A DNA stretch of 22,868 bases from a virus. Shown here in pieces: positions 1-8,131 of the stretch (within the stretch, counting starts at the first letter, position 1; every line of letters begins with the position of its first letter). Location: IMG/VR virus record IMGVR_UViG_3300018428_000205, positions 1 to 22,868 of that record; one strand, 5' to 3'. The notes below the pieces were generated by a model. That model searched no databases. It saw nothing but the letters and a program-made list of their open reading frames with translations, and was not told the origin of the DNA. Position numbers and translations under genes: made by a program.

Positions 1-1
1 A

Positions 2-3000
2 CATTTCTCTTATACCTTGTGCAAAGGTCGCTGGTATAACCATTTCTCCTTTGTGTATTCTTGCGTTCATGTCTTGTGGAACCATCATTGTACCTGTTGC
101 TAAAGGTATGTTGGTACCAAATGCTTCACTGTTACCTATGGCATTGCTTATATCACCCATTTTAAAGTTCAAGAGAGATTGAACTTTTCCTAACCATTCG
201 GCTTCTTTTGCACTATCATCTCTTGTAAAGAAATCGACAATGCCCTCTAATGTTCCTACTATACTATCAATTGCACCATTGTAAATATCTGCAAAACCAC
301 TGTCACCTATGAATGTTAAAAGCTTAGCACCTAACTCACCCAAATCAATTTTGTCAAATAAACCAGAGAAAAATCCAGAAATGCTTTCACCCCAACCCAT
401 AAAGAAATCTTTGATGCTGTTAAATTTGTCTTTGAATGTATTAATCATTTTATCTAATTTACTTTCAAAGTCTAATTTGTCCATTATCTTATCTATAAAT
501 TCTTTAATTCGATTCCAAAAGTTTTTGAAACCATCGCCTATTTTTGTAAAGAAACTTGTAAAGTATCCTTTTGCAGTTTCTAATGCATCATGTAAAGTGG
601 TATGGTTAAAAAAGTTAACAATTTTTTCTATTAGTTTATCTATTGTAGCCATAAATTTACGAATACTTTCAGATACATTGTTATCAAATTGATCAAAGTA
701 AGAAGCTCCTGTTTCAAGTACTGGTTTTAATTTGTTTTCCCAAAGGTATATTATAGGTGCAATAAATAAATCGTACATGTATTTTCCAGATTTTTCTAAC
801 ATCAATCTCAAATTTTCTTTGAATTCTTCGAATGCTTCTTTTGGTCCAATTGTAAACATTCTAACTAAAAAACGAATGGCTGCTGCCAACAAGAATACAG
901 GTGTTAATAAAAAGAATATCGCTTTCCCAAATCCAGAAAGAACTCTGACAAATCCATTTGAACTTTTTGCTCCTTTATCTATTGCTCCAGAAAACCCTGT
1001 AATTACTTCTTTAAATTTTGTAGCTATAAGTGCTGCTGCAACAAATACAGCAATTAATACTAATACTGGTGCAGATAGACCAGCTAAAAATCCTCCAAGA
1101 ACTTTAACTCCAGTTTTTAATTTTAAGAATACTTTAGAAAGTGTAGCTCCTCTACCAGCAAGAATGACTTCTGACTTTGCTGCAGATCTCATTGCTATAC
1201 CTGTTGTTACTGCTGCTGCTGCTGCCCCACCCATTGAAGTAGCTAATCCACCCATTATTACAGTTGTGGCTGTTGTAACAGTTCCTAAGAATACTAACGC
1301 TGCAACTAACATGAAAAATACTGCTATTGCTTTTTTAACCCATTGTGGTTGACCTTTAAACCATTTTCTCATATCCCTGGCTACTGAAGCAAATGCTTTG
1401 AACATAGGAACCAATTCTTTTCCTATTTCTCTTGCCATCATTTTGAATTCATGATTGACAATAGTCATTTGTGCTCCGATTTGTGGTGTAGCATTTTTAA
1501 TATAGTTTAAAGCACCCACTGCACCAGCAGCCATTGCCACATATGCCATTCTCGTTTTGTTTAAAGTGCCACCTAATTTTTTAGCTTCAACCCCTTGATC
1601 TTCAAGAGCCATTGTTATTTCTTGTGATTCAGCTTTTATCTCAGCTTTTCTTCTTTGAAGGGCAGATCCAGCATTATTATTTTTTCCAGAGAATTCTTTT
1701 CCAGCTACAGTTACACTGTCACCTTTTCTTACTCTACCACTTTCTGTTAACCTGGCTTCAGCTTTTTCAAGTTCAATTAACTCTTTTTTATTTTCTCTTA
1801 ATTTTTGATTCTTTGCTTCCATTTCAGCACGTAGTTCTTGTAATGCTTGTTTGTTTTCTCTATACTTTTGTGGATTTAAAGAATCAAAATAACTGTTAGC
1901 AGATTTTTTAGCTATATCAAACCCATCTTTAGCAAGAGACTTTAGTTCTGCTCCAGCTTCTTTCAATATTGTTTTAAGCTTTACTTGTTCTTTTATTGAT
2001 GATGCTAATTCTTCTCTATCTTTTTTACTGGCTTCTATCTTTTCATCAATTAATTTTACCTGTTCTATTTGATCTTTTATATCAATATTTCTTAGTTTAC
2101 TTTGTTCAACAGTTGAAGTGTTAACTTTTTGATTTATATCTTCCAGTTCTCTAAATAAAACAACATTCTCATCTATAAGTTTATTTCTGAAATTAGTTAC
2201 TGAAACCAAATCTTTTTCACTTGATTCTAATGTTTTATTTAATTTTACTTCATTATCTACAAGCTCATGCAATCTTTGTTTTAATTTAATACGTTCTACT
2301 TCATCTCCAGCATGATACAATTTTCCTTCTGCTGCTTCTTGAAGATTCATTTCTTTTAATTGATCCTCAAGTTGTTTAATATCTAATTCAATAGGTATCA
2401 TGAAGTCTTCGGCTGTTTTTACTTTTGTTTCTTGAATTAGTTTTTCTACATCTTTGATTTCTGCATTTAATCTATCTATACTATCATTTATTGCTAATCT
2501 TGGTACAATTTCAAATTCTGATAAATCTTTTTCAACTTTTGCAATTTCTGCATTTAACCTATCTATTTCTTCGTAATCAATCATACCAGTTGTTATTGCA
2601 TTTTTCTCAACATTCAAGATTTGATCTTGAAAACTCTTTATGTAATTTTTTGCCTTGGCTTGTTCTTTAGCAAAATCTACTCTATTCCTAAATACATTTT
2701 TTTGTGCTTCACTCATACCAACATTACTTTCTTCTTTAATTTTTGTTTTTGAAGCAAGGTCTTTTCTAATCTTCCTTCTTTTCTCAAACAATTTCACGAG
2801 TGTTTCTTCTCGACTTAATTGTTTATTATCCATGTTTGCAGCTTTAATTTTTAATGCAAGAAGATTTTCTTCTATTTCCTGTTTTCTTTCATCTATCTTT
2901 CTTTGCTCAAGTCCCTTTTCTACCAGTTTATCTATTTCTTGGTTAATTTTATCAATTTCTTTAGCATTATCAATAAACTCATTTTTTGTTTCTTTTATGG

Positions 3001-3412
3001 TTTCTCTAAGATTATGTGCTTGATCACTGACATTTTTAAATAGTTCTCCACCAGTAGCATATTCTTTATTTATGTTTTCTTGAATTCTTAATAAATTTTT
3101 TAAATTGTTTTCATTTTCTGTTAAACGCATTTGATCTAATCTTAGTTGTTTATATATTTCATTTCCTTTTTCAGCTAATTTTTTAATTTCATCATCTGCA
3201 AGTTTTAGCATTTCTTGTCCTAATTTCTTTCTTTGTCTTTGACTTGATACGCCTTTCATTGCTATTTTTGCATTGCTGTCTATTATGTTACCAAAGGTCT
3301 TACTGTCTTTTAACAAATCATTAATGAAACCTGCAGTTGATGAAAGTCCTTTATTAAGGTCAGATACATCTGCATTGATTTTTATAGTAGCATTAACATT
3401 CTGTTCAGACAT
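2..3412 (-). CDS. Tail tape measure protein (C-terminus beyond left edge)
   Basis: Tape measure proteins set tail length, fill the tail tube, and are ejected ahead of the DNA. I read this frame codon by codon over most of its length and found no stop; it is open for 1137 codons and leaves the window at the left edge, so the end is missing. The start ATG lies 2 nt after the stop of the frameshifted chaperone frame. The first part (to about residue 600) is a long charged, Lys/Glu/Leu-rich coiled coil. It is followed by Ala/Gly/Val-rich hydrophobic segments (about residues 620-840), as in many tape measures that cross membranes. Near the left edge is the motif RIHKGEMVIPATFAQGIRE, typical of tape measure C-termini, so little is probably missing. 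Position directly after the tail chaperones is the canonical one. Several plus-strand frames here are only its shadow. Confidence 0.93.
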   Translation of the reverse strand, partial: MSEQNVNATIKINADVSDLNKGLSSTAGFINDLLKDSKTFGNIIDSNAKIAMKGVSSQRQRKKLGQEMLKLADDEIKKLAEKGNEIYKQLRLDQMRLTENENNLKNLLRIQENINKEYATGGELFKNVSDQAHNLRETIKETKNEFIDNAKEIDKINQEIDKLVEKGLEQRKIDERKQEIEENLLALKIKAANMDNKQLSREETLVKLFEKRRKIRKDLASKTKIKEESNVGMSEAQKNVFRNRVDFAKEQAKAKNYIKSFQDQILNVEKNAITTGMIDYEEIDRLNAEIAKVEKDLSEFEIVPRLAINDSIDRLNAEIKDVEKLIQETKVKTAEDFMIPIELDIKQLEDQLKEMNLQEAAEGKLYHAGDEVERIKLKQRLHELVDNEVKLNKTLESSEKDLVSVTNFRNKLIDENVVLFRELEDINQKVNTSTVEQSKLRNIDIKDQIEQVKLIDEKIEASKKDREELASSIKEQVKLKTILKEAGAELKSLAKDGFDIAKKSANSYFDSLNPQKYRENKQALQELRAEMEAKNQKLRENKKELIELEKAEARLTESGRVRKGDSVTVAGKEFSGKNNNAGSALQRRKAEIKAESQEITMALEDQGVEAKKLGGTLNKTRMAYVAMAAGAVGALNYIKNATPQIGAQMTIVNHEFKMMAREIGKELVPMFKAFASVARDMRKWFKGQPQWVKKAIAVFFMLVAALVFLGTVTTATTVIMGGLATSMGGAAAAAVTTGIAMRSAAKSEVILAGRGATLSKVFLKLKTGVKVLGGFLAGLSAPVLVLIAVFVAAALIATKFKEVITGFSGAIDKGAKSSNGFVRVLSGFGKAIFFLLTPVFLLAAAIRFLVRMFTIGPKEAFEEFKENLRLMLEKSGKYMYDLFIAPIIYLWENKLKPVLETGASYFDQFDNNVSESIRKFMATIDKLIEKIVNFFNHTTLHDALETAKGYFTSFFTKIGDGFKNFWNRIKEFIDKIMDKLDFESKLDKMINTFKDKFNSIKDFFMGWGESISGFFSGLFDKIDLGELGAKLLTFIGDSGFADIYNGAIDSIVGTLEGIVDFFTRDDSAKEAEWLGKVQSLLNFKMGDISNAIGNSEAFGTNIPLATGTMMVPQDMNARIHKGEMVIPATFAQGIREM

Positions 3413-3414
3413 AA

Positions 3415-4112
3415 TTATCTCATCCTGTTTTTGTTTTGAGCCATTTGAGATTTATATTCTGCTTGTTGCTGTTGTTCTTTTTGATAATGACCTTCCTCTT
3501 CCATCATAGATGCAACTAACTCAATTTGTAGTTGAGTGAATTTTTTAGGGATGTCAAATGGATTCATGTTATACCTCTGAGCTATGCGATCATACAGAAC
3601 TAATCTGTAACTCGCATAAAGATCTGTAGTATTACTACTTACAGTTCTTCGGCCTCTAATGGCTGCAAAGTAGTACTGTTTGAAATGATGAACTTTTTTG
3701 AAGCATCACCTCCATCACTACCTACTGCAATTGACATAAACTCAGTGTAAACTTCTCTTCTAATCCTTCTGTCTAATTTATTAAAATAATCCAGGAAGGA
3801 TTTGTATTTCTTCTCATCATACATTGGTGCTTCAATTATGACTTCTTGCATCAAAGAGTAAACTGCTTCTTGAGTTGCTATCAAAGTTTTAATGTCAGAT
3901 GATGAAGGAAGTTCATTTCCTTCCTCATCATATTCTGCATACTTCTCCCCAAGCTCTTGTAATTGCTGAGGATCTTCTATACTTTTGAGAACTTTTAATG
4001 TTTGAAAATCAGTTGGTTGCTGAAATTTAAACAATAAACTAAGTTTCTCATTCCCATTTTCAATGGGTATTCGTATTTCAATATCGTCTTCAAAGATTAT
4101 CGATAGGTCCAT
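3415..4112 (-). CDS. Tail assembly chaperone G-T fusion made by -1 frameshift
   Basis: This is the predicted long product of the chaperone gene. The first 140 codons are those of the 157-residue G protein. At the heptamer A AAA AAG (3699 to 3693, in the correct frame: TCA AAA AAG) a -1 slip continues into a frame open for 92 more residues, giving about 232 residues. The second part begins VHHFKQYYFAAIRG, contains YRLVLYDRIAQRY, and ends with a Gln/Glu/Lys-rich tail. That frame has no ATG until about residue 43 of the T part, so it is unlikely to be translated alone, and it stops 2 nt before the tape measure start. G/GT pairs of this kind, just upstream of the tape measure gene, are known from lambda and many tailed phages. 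The frameshift itself is inferred from sequence. Confidence 0.85.
3639..4112 (-). CDS. Tail assembly chaperone, short (G-like) product
   Basis: This 157-residue acidic protein is the zero-frame product of the chaperone gene. In lambda-type tails the short form coats the tape measure protein before the tube polymerises and is absent from the finished tail. Assignment is by position (after the major tail protein, before the tape measure), by size, and by the slippery site 17 codons before its stop; I recognise no strong family motif. It has a good start: the SD sequence AAAGGAGAT sits about 8 nt before the ATG. Alternative reading: an unrelated small tail protein, but the overlapping frame makes the G-like role much more likely. 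Confidence 0.85.
   Translation of the reverse strand: MDLSIIFEDDIEIRIPIENGNEKLSLLFKFQQPTDFQTLKVLKSIEDPQQLQELGEKYAEYDEEGNELPSSSDIKTLIATQEAVYSLMQEVIIEAPMYDEKKYKSFLDYFNKLDRRIRREVYTEFMSIAVGSDGGDASKKFIISNSTTLQPLEAEEL
3693..3699 (-). promoter_or_regulatory. Slippery heptamer for -1 ribosomal frameshift
   Basis: On the minus strand the sequence is A AAA AAG, aligned to the zero frame exactly as X XXY YYZ, the same heptamer as in E. coli dnaX. Downstream, TACTACTT (3675 to 3668) can pair perfectly with AAGTAGTA (3640 to 3633), an 8-bp stem with a 27-nt loop starting about 17 nt after the heptamer. That is a candidate stimulator, although further away than usual. A second small hairpin, GTAGT-AAT-ACTAC, overlaps its 3' arm. 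Confidence 0.82.
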
Positions 4113-4127
4113 TTTTATTTATCTCCT

Positions 4128-5573
4128 TTAAGTGTAGACAACCCAATCGTATAAATCATCGATTACGGTCATCTCTGGTTGCTCTAAAACGAAAAAGTTC
4201 AAAGCTAACCTAATAGAATTCTCAAAACTTCTTGGCAAACCAAATAGCTTTAAGTTTCTGTAGTGTACGATTAATGCTTGACCATTTTCCAAACCAAATT
4301 GAATGTCAGCATTAACACGACCACCATCTGAATTTTTAACCATTGCTCTCATAGTACCAGAGTTTCTATGAGCAGTTCCAGATGAAGCACTTTCATTAGG
4401 TAGATCTACATTCAATGTTAATGTATTTTCGTGATCACCTTTTAAGAAGTAATCTGCATCTGCATCATTATTGATTGGCCCTCTCTCAAATGTATTGGAG
4501 AAACCCATTTCAATACTGTAAGTATATGGTACCCAATCAGCACCATTTGCAAATGGATCGCTGTCTGGATCTCCAGATATATCCTCTCCAAGACCATCTG
4601 CACTTCCAGATCCATCTGCATCTTGATTAGTTGATAACATAATTTTTACTGATCTGTTAGAAGTATCTTGAGATTCAAATCTGAATATATTTGCGACACC
4701 AGCTCCAACTTTTCTACCAGCTGTACAAGGTACATACATTGAGTTTCTTACAAAATATGTGGATGGTTCAGTAGCACTGAAATCATTAGCTTGAGTTCCA
4801 GTTGTTTTAGCATTGGATGTATTTAAAGTCAAAGCTTGGCCAGTTAGTGAGCATTGCATTAAACCACCTTGAGTGTATGATACACTATAAGCTTCTACAT
4901 GACCACCAGCATATTCTAAACCATTATCTTCTTCAGTAATTCCATAAGCACTGAAATATGGTAAAGATGTTGCTCTTTCTAATGTATGAACAAATCCTGC
5001 TACAGTTGCAGTCCAGGTAGGACTACTACCATCATCTTGAATTGTTGAGCCGACAGCAATACCAGCACCTACAGTTCCATCTACATACAAGAATTTGTTT
5101 GTGCCATCATACTGTACTACATTAACACCTTGATCAGTTGATCCAATATATACATCATCTGCAGCAGCTGGAGTTCCACTGGCTACATCTGAAAGTAACC
5201 AAATTTGTGAGGGATCTCCACTACCGACTGGTGGTTTAATTGTTGATGGGGTAGTTGATGGAGTAGAGTATGCTTTAATACTTCCAAAAGCCATATAGGC
5301 ACTCAACCAATTGGTTGGATGGAAAGTAATATCAAATCCATGATTTGATCCTCCACGATACGCATCTTGTAATGCCATCTCTCTTGAACCATCTACTTCT
5401 AATGGTCCAAATTCATCTCTAAATGTAACATCTACTATCTCTCCGACACTAAATGCAACATATTGGTTCAAAGTAGAAGCTATATCATCGTTAAATGTAG
5501 TATAACTTGTACTTGGATCTTGTAAGCCAAAGTGTATTGACCTACGTGCTGCTGAATAGGGTTGTGCTGCTAT
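4128..5573 (-). CDS. Major tail (tube) protein, apparent ATA start
   Basis: Likely tail tube protein: it lies between the tail terminator and the tail chaperones, and has a beta-rich, Gly/Ser/Thr/Asp-rich composition with low Lys. From the proposed start it is 481 residues, large for a tube protein, which suggests an inserted surface domain (roughly residues 105-200, with Thr/Pro/Ser-rich linkers). The start is odd. The frame is open upstream to a TGA at 5582-5580 and contains no ATG or GTG there; the first common alternative start is a TTG at 5471 with no SD. A strong SD (GAAGGTG) stands 6-7 nt before an ATA at 5573, in a context (AATAAAAATA) nearly identical to that of the next gene's AATAAAAATG. 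I therefore place the start at 5573, read as MAAQPYSAARRS if the base is really ATG. Confidence 0.72.
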   Translation of the reverse strand: MAAQPYSAARRSIHFGLQDPSTSYTTFNDDIASTLNQYVAFSVGEIVDVTFRDEFGPLEVDGSREMALQDAYRGGSNHGFDITFHPTNWLSAYMAFGSIKAYSTPSTTPSTIKPPVGSGDPSQIWLLSDVASGTPAAADDVYIGSTDQGVNVVQYDGTNKFLYVDGTVGAGIAVGSTIQDDGSSPTWTATVAGFVHTLERATSLPYFSAYGITEEDNGLEYAGGHVEAYSVSYTQGGLMQCSLTGQALTLNTSNAKTTGTQANDFSATEPSTYFVRNSMYVPCTAGRKVGAGVANIFRFESQDTSNRSVKIMLSTNQDADGSGSADGLGEDISGDPDSDPFANGADWVPYTYSIEMGFSNTFERGPINNDADADYFLKGDHENTLTLNVDLPNESASSGTAHRNSGTMRAMVKNSDGGRVNADIQFGLENGQALIVHYRNLKLFGLPRSFENSIRLALNFFVLEQPEMTVIDDLYDWVVYT

Positions 5574-5586
5574 TTTTATTCACCTT

Positions 5587-6063
5587 CTATACGTTATGGT
5601 AATAGTTGAGTGTTAACATCATAGAACCATAAAATCTACCATCTCTGCTTTCATGTGGATAAATAGCAGGAAATGTGATAAAGTTTCTTGGTCGGTGGAG
5701 ATTCCGAGAAGAGAAATAATCTCTTGGAGTTAGATCAACAAAAGCATTGTAAACTTCTTGCGTAAGTTCAAATGCTTCTTTTGCATCTCTACCAACAATG
5801 AGTATGCTAAAGTTAATCAAATCGATTGTGTTTAGCAATAGCCCAGTCTCGTTACTACCACCAGACAATTCCACTAAGATATGTGGTGGATAAATACGAG
5901 TTTGACCATCTTTAAGTTTGATGAATCCAATCTGCTTCCTTTCGTTAGCATCTGGTTCTTCCAATGCCCTATCTGCTGAACGTGGATCAGTAATAGTTGC
6001 TTCAAGGTAATCCATAACTATTCCTATTCCTTCGTAAAGCAAATTGGAATTGGTAACACTCAT
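5587..6063 (-). CDS. Putative tail terminator / tail completion protein
   Basis: A 158-residue protein, first gene of the tail operon. Tail terminators cap the tube after it reaches full length and link it to the head. The assignment rests on position immediately before the tail tube gene, on size, and on the pattern of a family of small alpha/beta tail completion proteins: an N-terminal helix, then PPHILVELSG, then a hydrophobic strand (NFSILIVGRD), a helix (AFELTQEVYNAFVDL) and a final strand near YGSMMLTLNYYH. The stop lies about 13 nt before the putative start of the next gene and overlaps its leader. A TATA-like box is centred about 25 nt before the ATG, so the operon message is probably leaderless. 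Confidence 0.6.
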   Translation of the reverse strand: MSVTNSNLLYEGIGIVMDYLEATITDPRSADRALEEPDANERKQIGFIKLKDGQTRIYPPHILVELSGGSNETGLLLNTIDLINFSILIVGRDAKEAFELTQEVYNAFVDLTPRDYFSSRNLHRPRNFITFPAIYPHESRDGRFYGSMMLTLNYYHNV

Positions 6064-6083
6064 AATTATAACGTAAAAATATT

Positions 6084-6093
6084 ATTTATTAAA
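6084..6093 (-). promoter_or_regulatory. TATA box of the tail operon
   Basis: TTTAATAAAT on the minus strand is centred about 25 nt before the ATG at 6063. At the usual archaeal spacing this puts transcription start at or very near the start codon. Confidence 0.5.
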
Positions 6094-6109
6094 CTTCTTA
6101 TCTTAAAAA

Positions 6110-6160
6110 TAAAACATTAGGCTTTAGATAACTAAATATTAAGACTTACTTAATGTTTTA
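6110..6160. repeat. 10-bp inverted repeat between divergent promoters
   Basis: TAAAACATTA (6110-6119) and its exact reverse complement TAATGTTTTA (6151-6160) flank a 31-nt spacer. They lie midway between the divergent TATA boxes of the tail operon and the terminase gene. This could be an operator for a shared late regulator; in such AT-rich DNA a chance origin is also possible. Confidence 0.35.
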
Positions 6161-6178
6161 CAATTTCAGTACAACAAA

Positions 6179-6187
6179 CTATATATT
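6179..6187 (+). promoter_or_regulatory. TATA box of the terminase gene
   Basis: CTATATATT is centred 26 nt before the GTG at 6209. This spacing, and the absence of any SD before that GTG, support a leaderless transcript and the chosen start. Confidence 0.55.
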
Positions 6188-6208
6188 CATAGTTTTACAC
6201 ATCTATTT

Positions 6209-8005
6209 GTGGAGTTACTTGATGATATAACCAACTTAATGAAAAATAATTACAAGTTGCCTTACAAAACTACAAGTTCGATCCAAAGAATGAAATTACT
6301 ATTAACTATGAATTCTTTCTTCGATTTTTGTGAAACAGTTGGATATAAGATGGCCGACTTTCACAAAGAGTGGTACAATTTCTTTTTTGGTAGTTATGAT
6401 TCAGTTATACTTGCTCCACGTAATCATGCCAAGTCAACTTTCTTACAATTATTTTCTGCCTGGTTAATGATATACCCAGAAAAATGGAGAACTTATTTTA
6501 ACCTAATGCCACAACATTTTTTGGAGTTAGCATTCATTACATCAACAAATGATATTGGTAGAAAGTGGATGAAAAAGTTCCACAAAGAATTAGAAAATTA
6601 TATTGCTGTCTTAGACTTAAAAAGTCAAATTGAATTTATTGTAAAGAATACAGAAACAATAGAACTATCAAATGGTTCTAAATTAGAGATGACAGCAGTA
6701 ATGGGTTCCATTCGTGGTATACGAGGTCATTTTGTCTTCTGTGATGATCTTATGAAAGATAAAGGTATGAAGATAGAAGATGTTAAAGAGATACACAGAG
6801 GAGCTATTCTTCCTATTAGATACCCCAGATCGCACCATATACTGCTCGGTACTGCAAGAGCTGACAATGATATATTATTAGAAAACTTAAAAAATGAAGC
6901 ATATGCAGGCAAGCTATATCAAGCAATCAATACTCGTATAGATGAAGAAACTGGAGAAAAAATAAGGTATGCTTTGTGGGATGAAATACGACCTCTTGAC
7001 TTCCTGGACAGAATGAAAGTAACAATGACACCAGTAACCTTTGCAAGAGAGTATCAAAACGAACCAGCAAGTGATGAGTTTGCTATTATGCCTTTATATT
7101 TACTACAAAGATGTAATGACTACTCTCAAAGTTTGAGAAAGGGAGTAATTGGTGCAACTTATGGTATGGTTGATCTTGCACGTTCTGCATCACCTAAAGC
7201 AGATTATACAGTATTATCTATAGTAGAAGTAAGGCAAGATTACAAAGAACATGAACTCCCAGTATTTATCATAAAAGAACAATGGATGTTTCATGCATCA
7301 GAAGTTGCTAACAAGAAACAATTTTCACCAGAAACTGGCAAAATGGAAAACATACCATTCTATGATCCAATAGTAAAACAAATAGCAGAATATCAACAAA
7401 TGTTCAATGTAACTAAATGGTACATAGAAAGTAATCAATTTCAAGAGACTATTGTGCAATTAGTAAAGGATCCAAGATTAGTCGGTAGTGTCAGAATCAA
7501 TGCTGAAGGTGTAAACACAGGTAGAGAGAAACATTCAGTAGAACATGGTGTACCAATATTACAAACACTAATACAACAACGAAGATTAATTTTTCCTATG
7601 GGAGATGATTATTCTATTGACAAAATGACATCTTTACAAGATGAATTACAGAAATGGATAGAAAATCCTATGACTGGTAAATACGAATGTACTGCAGAGC
7701 ACGATGATAGATCTATGTCATTGTGGATTGGCCTACGAAAAATGTTAGATAGTGTTGACAAATTCATAGGTGTTAGAAGAATAGCATCACCCTTTGGTAG
7801 AAATAAAAGAAATGCAATGGCTAAACAAGTTGTAAGAAAAGAGATAGAATGGAAACAAGAAGAATTTTCAGCTGATGTAGAAAGAACCGAAACTGATGAA
7901 TTAAAAACTGTTCGTGTTAATGAACCACAAAAAAATACTATATTTATAAATAGTCCAAAAAGAGAAATAAAAGAAATCTTAAAAAGACAAAGAAGGAAAA
8001 GATAA
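6209..8005 (+). CDS. terL: Terminase large subunit (packaging ATPase and nuclease)
   Basis: This 598-residue protein is the motor that cuts and pumps viral DNA into the prohead through the portal. The ATPase domain is N-terminal: a Walker A variant APRNHAKST (residues 69-77), Walker B FVFCDD (175-180) and a coupling motif near LLGTARADND (212-221). The C-terminal RNase H-like nuclease shows the expected acidic residues: D322 in GMVDLARSA, E407 in WYIESNQFQ, and D499/D500 in EHDDRSMSLW. The tail is Lys/Arg-rich (KREIKEILKRQRRKR). The start is GTG with no SD but a well-spaced TATA box. It stands alone on the plus strand between two minus-strand blocks; no small terminase subunit is recognisable nearby. 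Length and motif order fit the family well. Confidence 0.95.
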   Translation: MELLDDITNLMKNNYKLPYKTTSSIQRMKLLLTMNSFFDFCETVGYKMADFHKEWYNFFFGSYDSVILAPRNHAKSTFLQLFSAWLMIYPEKWRTYFNLMPQHFLELAFITSTNDIGRKWMKKFHKELENYIAVLDLKSQIEFIVKNTETIELSNGSKLEMTAVMGSIRGIRGHFVFCDDLMKDKGMKIEDVKEIHRGAILPIRYPRSHHILLGTARADNDILLENLKNEAYAGKLYQAINTRIDEETGEKIRYALWDEIRPLDFLDRMKVTMTPVTFAREYQNEPASDEFAIMPLYLLQRCNDYSQSLRKGVIGATYGMVDLARSASPKADYTVLSIVEVRQDYKEHELPVFIIKEQWMFHASEVANKKQFSPETGKMENIPFYDPIVKQIAEYQQMFNVTKWYIESNQFQETIVQLVKDPRLVGSVRINAEGVNTGREKHSVEHGVPILQTLIQQRRLIFPMGDDYSIDKMTSLQDELQKWIENPMTGKYECTAEHDDRSMSLWIGLRKMLDSVDKFIGVRRIASPFGRNKRNAMAKQVVRKEIEWKQEEFSADVERTETDELKTVRVNEPQKNTIFINSPKREIKEILKRQRRKR

Positions 8006-8051
8006 CCCAAATCAAACATGATGAAGACATTTGGAATGTTTGACTTGAGTT
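8004..8051 (+). terminator. Long imperfect hairpin after terminase (possible terminator)
   Basis: The arms AACCCAAATCAAACA (8004-8018) and TGTTTGACTTGAGTT (8037-8051) pair at 13 of 15 positions around an 18-nt loop, starting inside the terminase stop codon. A second weaker stem (GGCTTAT with ATAAAGCC, about 8054-8083) follows. The region lies between convergent genes, so a terminator or an RNA 3'-end structure is plausible. There is no clear U-tract directly after the stem, so a standard intrinsic terminator is not proven. Confidence 0.4.
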
Positions 8052-8131
8052 AAGGCTTATAGATTTAGGACCATCGATAAAGCCCTATACAAATAATTGT
8101 GATAATGTAAATAAATATTTTCTTGTTAAAT

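Noticed and set aside
309-3023. Several plus-strand open frames (309-692, 732-1352, 1612-1899, 2655-3023) rich in Leu, Ser, Ile and Phe
   Set aside because: They are antisense shadows of the tape measure gene, whose minus-strand frame is open across the whole region and encodes recognisable tape measure motifs.
4128-5471. TTG at 5471 as the true start of the tail tube protein
   Set aside because: No SD precedes it, the frame continues 34 codons upstream, and a strong SD stands before the ATA at 5573.
5542-5583. A GTG start at 5583 for the major tail protein
   Set aside because: In the sequence as given, that frame ends after 13 codons at TAG. It would join the tail gene only if one base of the A run were removed, so it is kept only as an error hypothesis.
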